From NCBI GenBank assembly GCA_049999725.1, contig JBNGIS010010017.1, forward strand, positions 1-64,000: 64,000 nt of DNA, in the 5' to 3' direction. Of this stretch, positions 32,330 through 43,470 are shown piece after piece. The first letter of the stretch is position 1. Every line of letters starts with the position of its first letter. The position numbers and the translations under genes are program-made. Source of the stretch: Haplomitrium mnioides (taxonomy: Eukaryota; Marchantiophyta; Haplomitriopsida; Calobryales). The notes beneath the pieces were generated by a model. That model saw only the letters and a list, made by a program, of their open reading frames with translations. It was not told the origin of the DNA and made no database searches.

Positions 32330-33880
32330 GTCTAGGGTTGACATCAAGAGAGAGAGGAAACGTTTGGGAAGAGCTGAGTAGAAGGCCTTAGCATTGATTA
32401 TGTTGAACCTTGATGATCATCTTTAAGAGTTGGTGAGAAATTGCAGCAATACACATCAAGCTTGGGGCTTACTATCAAGTAATTTTGAGGGAAAAGGGAT
32501 TATGAAGAGAATTTTCTTAAACCTACTCTTCTTGGTGAAAATTAACATAAGATGAGGATCGAGTCCATGGCTAGATAGCTTTAGGCAATTTGGATCATGA
32601 ATTGAGGAGGACATGGTATCTCTCCTGCTCAAAAGCCTTCCTGAAGTTTATAACACTTTCGTCATGACGATGGGTCTAACATAGACCTGTAATTTGTGGG
32701 GAGTCGCTTGCTTAGGAAGGAGGACAGGCGAAACAACAAAGAAAAGATGGATGCTAATGCTTAATTTCCAAAGAAGACAAGAAAGCAAAGATACCTACAG
32801 AGACACATACCTGCTATTATTGTAAGAAGTTTGGACACTTGTCCAAATCTTGCAAGAAGGAACTGGCTGACAAGTTTGGAGGAGATAAGACAAATCTCAA
32901 GAGACCTCCAGTGTAGCAGTTGTTGATCAGGAATCATCTGAAGACAAGGATTAATAAACCTGACTTGAAGACATGGATGACCAGGATGCATGATACCTAG
33001 TGCACTCAGCCACATGTCATCAAGAAAGGTTTGACTAATGGATGTTATCAAAACTGATCTCATAGCTTACAATTGAGTAATAGCTCTGGAGTACCTACAA
33101 TTACAACAGATTGTGCATCTCAATATTAAAGAATCAAGAGGTAGGAGTGCCACCCACATCTTTGGAGGGAGTTCTTAATGAACCTGAGATCACAAGAGAA
33201 CTATTGTCAGTGAGTGCACTTACTATGACTTGCTTAGTGGGCAACCTGACCTATATAGCTGCATACCCGTGGAAATGGTTGGCAAGGTAGTTGGTGTTGG
33301 TATTATGGGAAAGAAACTATGTAGATTGGATTGCATCCAAGTAGTTGAGCAAAGCATGAGTATGGCTAACTAGAGAGAAGGGAATAAATCTCTAGCACCA
33401 CAGGCTTGGACACTTGAGAGAGCAAGGAATCAGGTTGCTTGCAAGGATAGGTAGCAACAAGGTTTGGAGCAATCTACCTCACTTGAGTTCTGTGAAGGGT
33501 GTGTGAAGGGGAAAGTCACACAAAATCTGCAGACAAGAAGGGAACCATTGGATGAAGGGCATCCGATTTGTTGGAATTAGTCCACATCAACCTATGTGGA
33601 CCTATGAAGACACATTCGATGTCTGGCTATAGGTGTTTTGTATCATTCGCACATAACAAATCAATAATATATGTTTGTCTACTTCATACAATGCAAGGGT
33701 GAAATGTTTCACATGTCTCTTTGGGATGGAGAATGGAGTTGACAATATAGTCATGACTTTCTTAGGAGTGATGGCAACGGTTCCAATATTTTATTATCAA
33801 GAGAGGCATAAGAGCATAGACGACTGTTCAGGATTCTCCACACCAGAATGGTGTGCCGGTATGGCTAAACAGGACAGTTG
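32330..33880 (+). pseudogene. Ty1/copia gag and integrase-region remnant, plus strand
   Basis: A knuckle CYYCKKFGHLSKSC (32,812-32,853) is intact CX2CX4HX4C. Before it, LLKSLPEVYNTFVMTMGL (near 32,625) is the copia UBN2 gag pattern. After it, near 33,390-33,530, comes a GAG-pre-integrase stretch (RLGHLREQGIRLLARIG, FCEGCVKGKVTQNLQ) and a broken integrase start. Protease, RT and LTRs are not visible. It lies between copies of R on both sides. Confidence 0.75.
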
Positions 33881-33900
33881 TTGAGAAGGCTGCAAGCATA

Positions 33901-34134
33901 TAGTTATGAGGTTGTGGAGAGTCAAACTAACCACAAAAAAAATAAATGGAAGCTCCAATAGTCTAGGAAAAACCTACACACATCACAACTATGCATATAT
34001 AGAGTGCAACCTTCACTATGTCGCATCAGACAAAAAGTTTCAAACTATTCAGCCTCATCATGTGTAGCAGTGACAAGCTGCCACAACTTCATGCTGGTTT
34101 TGTCAGTTCCCAACAACAGGTCTTGATCAATCTT
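33901..34134. repeat. Dispersed repeat R, partial copy
   Basis: TAGTTATGAGGTTGTGGAGAG to CAACAACAGGTCTTGATCAA, the head part of R. It follows the copia remnant directly. Confidence 0.75.
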
Positions 34135-34145
34135 AAAATATATAT

Positions 34146-34271
34146 AGTTATGAAGTTATGGGGAGTAAAACTAACCACAAAAACAAATAAAAAGAAGCTG
34201 CAATAGTCTAGGTAGAACCTACACACATCATAACTGCGCACGCATAAAGTGCAGCCTGGACTATGTGGTGT
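34146..34271. repeat. Dispersed repeat R, short copy
   Basis: Starts again with AGTTATGAAGTTATGG directly after the previous copy and ends in CTATGTGGTGTTAGATA, where chromovirus C begins in mid-protease. The tandem heads suggest repeated breakage at the same part of R. Confidence 0.7.
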
Positions 34272-34279
34272 TAGATACC

Positions 34280-35750
34280 GTTGGTGAAGAAGCCTAAATC
34301 AGTTCAGCATATTAATTCCATGAAGCAAGAGTTGCGTGTCTTTGATGTTTGGATCAAGCCCATCATGGACTTGAGAAGGGAGGAAAAAGTGTGTCTACCT
34401 TAATGAAAGATGATGTTTTAAAGGAGTTTGCAGATGTGTTCTGGAGGATTTTCCAAAAGGGTTACCAGATGATTGAGTTGATGCAAGGAAGTACATTTTA
34501 TAATCGACCTATATATTGACTATCACCACAAGAATTAGAGGAGCTTCAAAAGACATTGATGGATCTTCTTGAGAAGGATTTCATTCAACATAGTGCTTTA
34601 CCTTGGAGAGCTCTGGTATTCTTTGTACCAAAGAAAGATTGTGGATTTTGTCTTTGTACAAATTATCAAGGCTTGAACAAACAAACTGTGAAGAATGTCT
34701 ATTTTCTACCCCATATTGATGATTTGTTGGATCAATTGAGTGGAGTGCGATTCTTTTCTAAGTTGGATCTTTGAAATAGCTATTGGAAAATTCCTATTAA
34801 GCCAAGTGATATGCCAAAGATAACATGAATATCATTGGAGCATTACTAAGGCCAAATGTAAGAACCTTCCACTCAAAATGCCCATACCTTGTACGAAAAG
34901 ATCAAATGCATTGAGTTTTTGATGGTTTATTGGATAAGTCAGTAATGGTGTTTTTAGTCCATATTATTGTCTTTAGTAAGAGTGAAGTTGAGCATTGTGA
35001 GCATCTCATAGAAGTATTACAAAGACTATGCAATTGTAGCTTTATTGCAAGAAGTCTAAGTGTGAGTTTTGGAAGCAAGAGGTGACTTGTCTAGGATATA
35101 AAGTGTCTCTAGAGGGCATCAAGATGGATGAAGAGAAAACTAATGCTTTTAGAGAGTGGCCAATGCCAATTGATGCAAAGGATGTTCAAGCTTTCAATGG
35201 ATTGGCACGTTTGTATAGAAGATTCATCCACTACTATACTCATATTGCTACACCGCTTACGATTCTACTAGACAAAGAGGCAAAGTTTCAATAGACGACT
35301 AAAGAGCAAGAGGCATTTCAACAACTCAAGGATGTAGTTTCTTCTCGTTCAATTCTACAACCGTATGATCCAAATGCATGCTTTATAGTTGATTTTGATG
35401 CCTATAATATTGCCATTGGAGCAACGTTACAACAAGAGTTTGAGAATGGACTTCATCTGATTATCTTCATGTCACACCGACTAAATGCAGCGGAGCAGAA
35501 TAATTTTGCAAGGAATAATGAGCAAATTGAAATGGTTTATGCTACCAAGGTTTGGAGACACTATCTCTTAGGAAAGCATGCACTTATGCACACCGATCAC
35601 AAGCACTTGTTACAATCAATTCACTTGGAAAATATGACAAGTCGTCGTCATTGATGGGAATTTCAACTACACCTCTTTGATATCAAGTTGGAGTACAAGC
35701 CAAGAAGGTTCCATACCATTCTATATGCATTATCACGAAGACCATATCAT
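34280..35750 (+). pseudogene. C reverse transcriptase and RNase H
   Basis: RT blocks [34 protein letters not shown] and FFSKLDL are readable. The catalytic FLDD has become FLVH near 34,955. The section where [14 protein letters not shown] is expected (about 34,815-34,910) instead holds a partly inverted-looking stretch: ATCATTGGAGCATTACTAAGG and AATGCCCATACCTTG read like the minus strand of RT. RNase H shows IVDFDAYNIAIGATLQQ and RLNAAEQNNFARNNEQIEM. Confidence 0.85.
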
Positions 35751-37270
35751 CAATTAAATACATTGAAGGTTGTGAATGTTGGTATATTGCATCTTGATGA
35801 AGCAAACAATGATGACTTTCAACAAAAGCTACATGAAGATGCCTTATTTAATCTTATTAAGGCACATTTGGCAGTCAAAGATAGTGAGTATCATTCTTTT
35901 TCCATTCGGGATGGTATTCTCTATCAATACCACTAAATATATGTTCAAGAAGATGATGTGGTTTGAATAGCCCGTTTACAAGAAGCACATGACATCCCAA
36001 TCTTTAATCATCTTGGAGTAGACAAGACTGTGAAGTTGCTTCAATGCACTTGGTGGTGGCCAAATCCAGCTCGAGATGTTTGTGGTTTTGTTTGTTCTTG
36101 TGAAATTTTTCAGGGAAACAAGTCCTCAAATCAAAAACCAACTATCTTCTTCAACCATTATCAATTCATACTACTTGATGGGAACATGTAAGTTTGGATC
36201 TTGTCATTTCGCTTCCAACTATGCCTTGTAGGTTTACTGCAATTGTGTGTTTTGTGGATAAGCAAAGCAAACAAATTCATCTAGCACCAACAGTGGATAC
36301 AGTGTATGCTCCACAATTGGCAAAGATTTACTTTGATATTGTCTTTCAATATCATGAAATGCTAAAGGTACTAATATCTGATAAGAATCCACGATTCAAT
36401 GGGAAGTTCTGACAAGAGTTGTTCATACTTTTGGGTACCAAACTATCCATGTCTATAGCTTATCATCCTCAAATAGATGGGCAAACTAAACGCGCGAATT
36501 GCACTGTGGAGGATTTGCTTCGAGCCTTTATCAACGATCATCACACAGATTGAGATAGTTTCTTACCGGCTGTGGAGTTTGCATACAACAACTCCAAACA
36601 AGCAAGTATTGGGTTCTCTCCATTCTTTCTTGATTTTGGTCAACATCCTCTTGTTCCCGATGGTTTTCTTTCTCCTTTCTATTCTCATGTTCCAAGTCTT
36701 TCTACATTTTATTCTCATTTATCTTCCTCTTTGCACGATACCAAAAACCATCTTGTTTTTGCTCAAAATCGGCAAAAACAATACACCGATAAACATCGTC
36801 GTGAATTTTCTTATGTTTTAGGTGACCAAGTTATGCTTTCTACTCATGATCTTCCTTTGTCTTTAGATACTCAAGTATGTAAGTTATCTCCTACTTGAAT
36901 TGGTCATTTCTATATTTCTCATGTTTCTTATAAACTTAACCTTCCTCTTCATATGAAGATTCATCATGTGTTTCATATCTCTAAACTTAAGCTTTGCTAC
37001 TATACCATTTTGTTTTCCAAATCATGTTCAACTTCCTCCTCCGACTATTGTTTTTTATGATCACGAAGAATTTGAAGTGGACCGCATTTTGGTGAAAAGA
37101 GTTATCAAACGAAGCGTCATCCACAAGTTCAATACAAGGTTTTGAGGATAGGCTATCCACTTCATGATGCTACTTAGGAAGCTTCTTCAAATCTTGAGAA
37201 TGTTCAAGAGGTTATTCAAATATTTGAAAGTTGTGCAAATGACAAGGATGTCATCGATTAGAAGGCAGAG
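35751..37270 (+). pseudogene. C integrase and chromodomain
   Basis: Integrase remnant: HLGVDKTVKLLQCTWWWPN, FVCSCEIFQGNK (one zinc Cys replaced by Phe), FVDKQSKQIHLAP, ISDKNPRFNGKF and QIDGQTKRANC, where the DDE Glu appears as Lys. The C-terminus has GDQVMLSTHDLPLSLDTQ; the chromodomain follows near 37,070-37,210 (EFEVDRILVKRVIKR). A short inverted-looking patch and many stops show age. Confidence 0.85.
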
Positions 37271-37274
37271 ATTA

Positions 37275-37668
37275 TATAATAGTATAACCATAAGGTTGTG
37301 CTATTTATAGAAATAAAAATGAGTGAAGGAAGTGGTAGAGAGTCATTTTTACAGCTAAGATGAGACTACTTGCCTTTGAAGTCACTTTTAGTATAGACCT
37401 ACTTTAGGGTTGAAATTAGAAGTAACTTGTAAGTGAAGAAAGAAGGATGAAACCCTCTTCTCTTGTATAAATAGAAGGGTTTCTTAGCCCCACTCCTCAT
37501 TTAGGTGTTCCTCTAGAATCATTTGGTTTCTTTGGTTGCTTGGCTTTTGCTTGCACTCTTGGTAAGAAGTTTGGGCCTTGAGTAGCAATTGGATTTGGTT
37601 GAAGAACTCAATTAGAGTTCATAATGAGTTTCTCCTCATTTGGATTTGGTCATTGAGATTCTCCTACA
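37275..37668 (+). repeat. 3' LTR of C
   Basis: Begins TATAATAGTATAACC (TG start mutated to TA) and ends GATTCTCCTACA, 394 bp, with the TATAAATA box near 37,467. It is followed by the 37,669-38,214 spacer; no target duplication can be checked because the 5' end is lost. Confidence 0.85.
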
Positions 37669-38214
37669 TTTTTATTTTTATTTTGCACCAGACGGTCCAC
37701 ATGTTGCTGCAATAGTCATCGAAGCTACACTTGGATGTAGCACAAGTTGTTGGACATGTATGTTTGTCTTAACCTTCAAAAGTTTGACACTGATGACCAA
37801 ATTTATGAAGTCTATTTCTACTTGATTCACGTCCAGGTAGGCATTCACAAAGTCTGACAAGTATTGAATGAATGGAAATAAAAAAACAAAAAGGTTATTG
37901 ACTTAACACAAAAGGAGCATTTCAACCTTTGGTCTAAGCTCAAAGTTGCAAAGTAATCTAAGTGCTTATGGACTTGAAGGTCCATGCCCACATAGACTTG
38001 AGAGTCTCTACTTGCAAGGACTTGTGAGTCCCAATGCGCATAGACTCGGGAGGAGCCATGATTTGAGAGGGGCACAAAGCAAGAACTCCCGATTCCCTAC
38101 ACGCATGGACTCGTGAGTCCAAACTTGGAAGTCCTCGTACGTAGTGACTTTTTTGCAACAAAATAATTTAAACAAATGAAAAAAAGCTTTCTCATCTCAC
38201 ATTGCCACCGTCGA
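37669..38214. other. Spacer with a cluster of short palindromes
   Basis: 546 bp between two chromovirus LTRs, with no recognisable gene. It holds four near-palindromes with a GACT...AGTC core: 37,968-37,985 (ATGGAC...GTCCAT), 37,994-38,007 (AGACTTGAGAGTCT), 38,018-38,031 (GGACTTGTGAGTCC) and 38,106-38,121 (TGGACTCGTGAGTCCA). Small frames here are not coding-like. Confidence 0.6.
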
Positions 38215-38613
38215 TGTAAAAGAACTCAAGAACCAAATCCAAATGAGTAAGAACTCATAGTGATCTCTAATAGAGTTCTTCAACCAAAGGCAACTCAGGG
38301 TCAAAGATAAGACCAAGAGTGCAAGCAAAATCCAAATAACCAAAGAACCCAAGTGATTCGAGAGGAACTCCAGAATGAGAAGTGGGGCTAAGAAGCCCTT
38401 CTATTTATACAAGAGAAGAGGGTTTCCTCCCTCTTTCTTCACTTACAAGGCACTTCTTGTTTCAACCCTAAAGGTGACTCTCTACCAAAAGTAACCTTGA
38501 AGGCAAGCAACCTAAAAGTGACTCTCTACCAAAAGTGATTTCAAAGGCAATTAATCCAATCTTAACCCTAAAAGTGACTCACTACCACTTCCTTTCATGC
38601 TTGTACTACTACT
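38215..38613 (-). repeat. 3' LTR of D
   Basis: TGTAAAAGAACTCAAGAACC to GCTTGTACTACTACT on the plus strand, TATA box reversed near 38,405. The terminal CA has decayed. The purine-rich tract AGAAGGCGGAGGTTA (minus strand) lies just inside at 38,614-38,628. An internal ~40-bp tandem repeat sits at about 38,474-38,550. Confidence 0.85.
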
Positions 38614-38628
38614 TAACCTCCGCCTTCT

Positions 38629-40075
38629 AGTCAATGACGTCCTCGTCATTGCCGCAACTTTCAAAAAATTTAATAGCTTCTTGAGCATTCTAAAGATTTG
38701 AAGAAGGTTCTCGAGTAGCATCATGAAGTGGATAGCTTTTCCACAAAACCTTGTATTGAACTTGTGGATGTCGCCCTCCTTGACAACTCTTTTTGCCAAA
38801 ATGTGGTCTACTTTAATTTCTTCATGATCATCAAGAACAATGGCCAGAGGAGGAAGTTGAATACAATTTGGAAAAGAAGATGGACTAGGAACAAAAGGCT
38901 TAAGTTTAGACACATGAAACACAAGATGAATCTTCATATGAAGAGTAAGATCAAGTTTATAAGCAACGGAAGAAAAAACTTGAGAAATAGAGAAAGGACC
39001 AATCCAAGCACGAGATAACTTATGGACTTGAGTATCTAAAGAGAATGGAATATTATGAGTGGATAACATATCTTGGTCACTTAGAACATAAGAGAAATCA
39101 CGATGATGTTTATTGGAAAATTGTTTGTGCCAACTTTGAGCAATAACAAGATGGTTTTTGGCATCTTGCAAAAAGGAAGATAAACGAGACAAAAAGGTCG
39201 AAATACTGGGAACATTGGAACACGAAGGAGAAAGCAAAGCATCTCAAACAAGAAGATGTTGACCAGAATTAAGAAAGAAAAGAGAAAATCCAATACTTGC
39301 TTGTTTGGAGTTGGTGTATGCAAACTCCACAGCCGGTAAAAAACTATCCCAATCTGTATGATAAACATTGATAAATGCTCAAAGCATATCCTCCATAGTA
39401 CAATTTTCTCGTTTGGTTTGCCCATCTGTTTGAAGATGATATGCCGTAGACATAGATAGTTTGGCACCCAAAAGTGTGAATAACTCTAGCCAAACTTCCT
39501 AGTGAATTGTGGATCTCTATCAGATATAAGTACCTTTGGCATTCTATGATATCGGAAGACTGCATCAAAATAAATCTTTGTCAATGGTAGAGCATCCACC
39601 GTATCCACCGTTGGTGCTAGATGAATTTGCTTGCTTAGCTTATTCACAAACACCACAATGGCCGTAAACCCACAAGGCGTGGTTTGAAACGAAGTGATAA
39701 GATCCAAATTTACATGTTCCCACCAAGTAGTAGGAATAGATAATGGTTGCAGAAGACCAACTGGTTTTTAATTTGAAGCCTTGTTTCGTTGACAACTTTC
39801 ACAAGAACAAACAAAGCCACAAACAACTCGAGCTAGATTTGGCCACCACCAAGTCCATTGAAGCAACTGCATAGTCTTGTTTACTCCAAGATGCCCAAAA
39901 ATTGGAATGTGATGTGCTTCTTGTAAACGTGCCATTCGAAGCGCATCATCTTGTGGATTATATATTCGATAGCCTTGATAAAAAATACCATAATCGTCAC
40001 TGGTTGCTTTATCAAGATGTAATATACTAGCATTTTCTATCTCTAGTGTATTTATTCAATGATCCGGTCTTTGAG
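38629..40075 (-). pseudogene. D integrase and chromodomain
   Basis: Minus-strand integrase: HHIPIFGHLGVNKTMQLLQ-like start near 39,910, FVCSCESCQRNKASN near 39,790, FVNKLSKQIHLAPTVDTVDA, ISDRDPQFTRKFG and a QTDGQTKRENC-like end where the DDE Glu appears as Lys. The C-terminal part (38,551-39,237) keeps SFLQDAKNHLVIAQSWHKQF and LVFHVSKLKPFVPSPSSFP, then the chromodomain DHEEIKVDHILAKRVVKEG. Frameshifts near 39,240 and 39,480. Confidence 0.88.
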
Positions 40076-41570
40076 ACAATGCATCAAGAATAGTGTGGAA
40101 CCTTCACGGCTAATACTCCAACTTGAAATCAAAGAGTTGTAGTTGACCTTCCCATCGATGATGACGACTTGTCATATTTTCCAAGTGGATTGCTTGAAGC
40201 AATGGCTTGTAGTCTCTCCACATAAGTATAGATTTTCCTAAAAGATAGTGTCTCCACCTTTGTAGCATAAACCATTGCTAATTGCTCTCGATCTCTTACA
40301 AAATAATTTCTCTCCGCCGCATTCAGTCGACGTGACATGAAGGCAATTGGATGAAGTCCATCTTCAAACTCTTGTTGTAAAACCGCTCCAATAGCAAAAT
40401 TAGAAGCATCAAAATCAACTATACAATGGCTCTTTAGATCATATGGTTGTAGAATTAGATGAGATGTCACAGTATCCTTGAGTTTTTGAAATGCCACTTG
40501 CTTCTTGGTTGTCCATTTGAACTTTGCATCATTCCCTAGTAAATCCGTAAGCGGTGCAACAATATGAGCATAGTAATGAATGAATCTTTGATAAAAACTT
40601 GCTAATCCATTAAAAGCTTGAACACCCTTTGCATCATTTGGTGTTGGCAACTGTGCAATAGTTTTAAATTTCTCTTCTTCCATCTTGATGCCATCCGCAG
40701 ATACTTTATGCCCTAGATAAGTCACCTCTTGCTTCCAAAACTCACACTTAAACTTCTTGCAATAAAACTTCCAATTGCATAGTTGTTGTAGTACCTCTTT
40801 GAAATGAGCTCGATTCTCAACTTCACTTTTACTAAAGATAATAATATCGCTCAAAAATACCAATACTCACTTATCCAATAACCTATCAAAAACTCAATGC
40901 ATTTGATCTATGAATATCGTTGGTGCATTAGTAAGACCAAATGTAAGAACCTTCGCTCATAATACCCATACCTTGTGCAAAAAGTTTTCTTTTATATATC
41001 ACTTGGCTTGATTGGAATTTGCCAATAGCCACTTCGAAGATCCAACTTAGAAAAGAATCGTGCACCACTCAATTGATCCAACAAATTATTAATACGAGGT
41101 GGAGGATAGGCATTCTTCACTAATTGATTGTTCAATCCTCGATAATTTGTACAAAGACGAAATCCACCATCTTTCTTTGGTACAAAGAATACCATAGCTA
41201 CCCAAAGAGAAGTACTATGTTGAATGAAATCCTTATCAAGAAGATATATCAATGTCTTTCGGAGCTCTTCTAATTCTTGTGGTGATTGCCTATATAGGTC
41301 GATTATAAGGAGTGCTTCTCAGTATCACCTCAATCGAAAAAGGCATTCCTCGATCGTCTGGCAACCCCTTTGGCAAATCCTTTAGAAATACGTCCACAAA
41401 CTCTTTCAAAACATCATCTATCATTAAGGTAGGTGCACCTTTTTCCCCCTCCCTACTCAAGACCATGATGGGCCTAATCCAAACAGCAAAGACAGGAAAC
41501 TCTTGCTCCATTGAATTAACATGCTGAACTGATTTAGGCTTCTTCACAAACGGTGTCCAACACCCCAAAA
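40076..41570 (-). pseudogene. D reverse transcriptase and RNase H
   Basis: Minus-strand [19 protein letters not shown], [39 protein letters not shown], then catalytic FLDD changed to FLSD (40,846-40,851), so the active site is lost. RNase H (40,129-40,480) has CIVDFDASNFAIGAVLQQ and RRLNAAERNYFVRDREQLA. The upstream linker LKEFVDVFLKDLPKGLPDD is in frame, without the extra A of elements 1 and F. At 40,080 it has CAA where elements 1 and F have TGA. Confidence 0.9.
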
Positions 41571-42600
41571 GAAATTTCTTACCTTGTAAAGTAACTTGAA
41601 TTTGTCGTTTTCCCCAATCAAATTGAGCGGACCTATCTTCAAGCCAAGGAAATCCTAAAATGATGTTACATTATATAAGTGCAATAACAAATTGCATAGA
41701 TTTTGTATACTCTTTTCCAATCTTTAGAAGGAATGGCTTTTGAGAGCAAAACACGTCATGCTTTTGGCCATCAGCCATAGTCACAACACTCCCCTTGATA
41801 TGCCTATATTTTGCTTTGATTATCTTAGCAAAACGTAGTCACATAAAATTTTCAGAACTCCCACTATCAACCAAAATTCTACAAGAGTGCTCCTCAATCA
41901 TTCCATCAAGATGGAACACGGTACCTCAAATTCTTGTCGGAATTTTAATTCCATTACAGCTTGCAAGGTTTTTAGGATGTTGTTCGAATGGTTGAGAATG
42001 AGATCTAACTTCTGTAGCCATGAGTAATGAGTCATGCCCCTCCGCCATATGTATTGCTTCTTCTAATTGAGTAGGCTCTCTCATAACAACTTCTATTCTC
42101 ATGCGAAGCTTCAATCCCCGAACAAATCAATCTATGGCTTCTTCTCTTATATCAAGAATTTGCATAATTGTATCGTGAAAATGTGTCACATAAATTCTCA
42201 CTATACCAAGTTTCTTCAATTCGGACAATCAATCTCTTACTACTTTTGAAGCATTTACAACCCTAAATCTTGAAATCACTCCTTCTTTGAACTCATACCA
42301 AGAAACAATAGGAGCAACAAATCCGCACTGTGCTTGTTGTATTTGATATCTCCACAAAGTCTTTGCAACTCTTTCTAATTGGCTTGCCAAAAATAGAATT
42401 TGCCAACTATCCTCCCTAATATTTGTAGCTTCAAAATATTAATCACAATCAAAAATGAAATTCTCACAAGCACCACAAGTCACCTTTCCATCATATACTT
42501 TTGGCATTGGAAATCGCCTATAGCTCTCTTCTTCTCGAAACGTTGCTCTTTCTTTTATTCCCACTTCTAAAAGGCGTGAAAGATGTTCAAGTCAATGTTC
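41571..42600 (-). pseudogene. D gag and protease (no zinc knuckle)
   Basis: Minus-strand gag from about 42,600 (EVGIKERATFREEESYRRF) through CENFIFDCD, WWRYQ-like and the RIEVVMREPTQLEEAIHMAE motif. NLASCNGIKIPTRI then leads straight into the protease HLDGMIEEHSCRILVDSGSS (active site intact, about 41,850). The nucleocapsid CX2CX4HX4C segment that B1 and E1 have at this position is missing. Several stops. Confidence 0.88.
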
Positions 42601-42673
42601 CATTGCTTGAACCACCTCCTCTTGACTTTCTATGCAACTCACACCAAAAAACGAACCGTAGCTTTGATACCAA

Positions 42674-43078
42674 TGTAAAAGAACTCAAGGACCAAATCCA
42701 AATCCAAATGAGCAAGAACTCATAGTGAACTCTAATAGAGTTCTTCAACCAAAGGAAACTCAAGGTCCAAGATAAGACCAAGAGTGCAAACAAAAGCCAA
42801 ACAACCAAAGAACCCAAGTGATTTGAGAGGAACTCCAGAATGAGAAGTGGGGCTAAGAAACGCCTCTATTTATACAAGAGAAGAGGGTGTCCTTCCTCTT
42901 TCTTCACTTACAAGACACTTATAATTTCAGCTCTAAAGGTGACTCTCTACCAAAAGTGACTTCGAAGGCAAGTAACCTAAAAGTCACTCTCTACCAAAAG
43001 TAACTTCAAAGGCAAGTAATCCAATCTTAACCTTAAAAGTGACTCACTACCACTTTCTTCTATGCTTGTACTATTACA
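42674..43078 (-). repeat. 5' LTR of D
   Basis: TGTAAAAGAACTCAAGGACC to GCTTGTACTATTACA, 405 bp; primer site (TAGCTTTGATACCAA on the plus strand) at 42,659-42,673. It abuts E1 RT sequence at 43,079. Confidence 0.9.
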
Positions 43079-43470
43079 ACCAAGAGCCAACTTGGAAAAG
43101 AATTGCACACCACTCAATTGATCTAGCAAATCATCAATACACGGTAAATGATATGTATTCTTTATGGTTTGATTGTTCAAATCGCGATAATATGTACAAA
43201 GACAAAATCCACCATCTTTCTTTGGTGGAAAGAATATTGGTGCTCTCCAAAGCAAAGCATTATGCTAAATGAAATCCTTCTCAAGAAGATCCGTCAAAGT
43301 CTTGCAAAGCTCTTCCAACTGTTGTGGCGATAACCGGTATATAGGTCGATTATTTAAAGTACTTCTTGGTATAAACTCAATCGAAAAAAGTATTCCACGA
43401 TCATCTAGTAACCTTTTTGGCAAATCATTCGAAAAAAAAAACCTTTTTGGCAAATCATCTCATTAAACTG
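43079..43470 (-). pseudogene. E1 RT start and deleted protease junction
   Basis: RT N-terminus on the minus strand: [62 protein letters not shown] and [15 protein letters not shown]. The upstream side ends in two direct copies of ACCTTTTTGGCAAATCAT (43,411-43,428 and 43,441-43,458) separated by an A-run, after which gag sequence follows. About 560 bp of protease present in B1 is absent. Confidence 0.85.

Larger units (their letters stand above)
34272..37668 (+). mobile_element. Chromovirus C, 5'-truncated
   Basis: Begins in the protease-RT linker (LVKKPKSVQHINS-like) and runs through RT, RNase H, integrase and chromodomain to a 3' LTR at 37,275-37,668. The 5' LTR, gag and protease are missing, cut at repeat R. 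The linker reads LKEF in frame, without the extra A of elements 1 and F. Coding is riddled with stops, so it is old. Confidence 0.9.
38215..43078 (-). mobile_element. Chromovirus D, full-length, old
   Basis: Minus-strand element with both LTRs (42,674-43,078 as 5', 38,215-38,613 as 3'), primer site, gag, protease, RT/RNase H, integrase and chromodomain, about 4.86 kb. The LTRs are only about 90% alike by eye and both share an extra CTACCAAAAGT repeat. Flanks GTCGA and ACCAA do not match, so one flank has been rearranged. Like elements 1 and F, it has no zinc knuckle. Confidence 0.92.

Noticed and set aside
38000-38121. CRISPR-like array from the repeated GGACT...AGTCC motifs
   Set aside because: Units are imperfect palindromes with irregular spacing, in plant DNA with no Cas genes.
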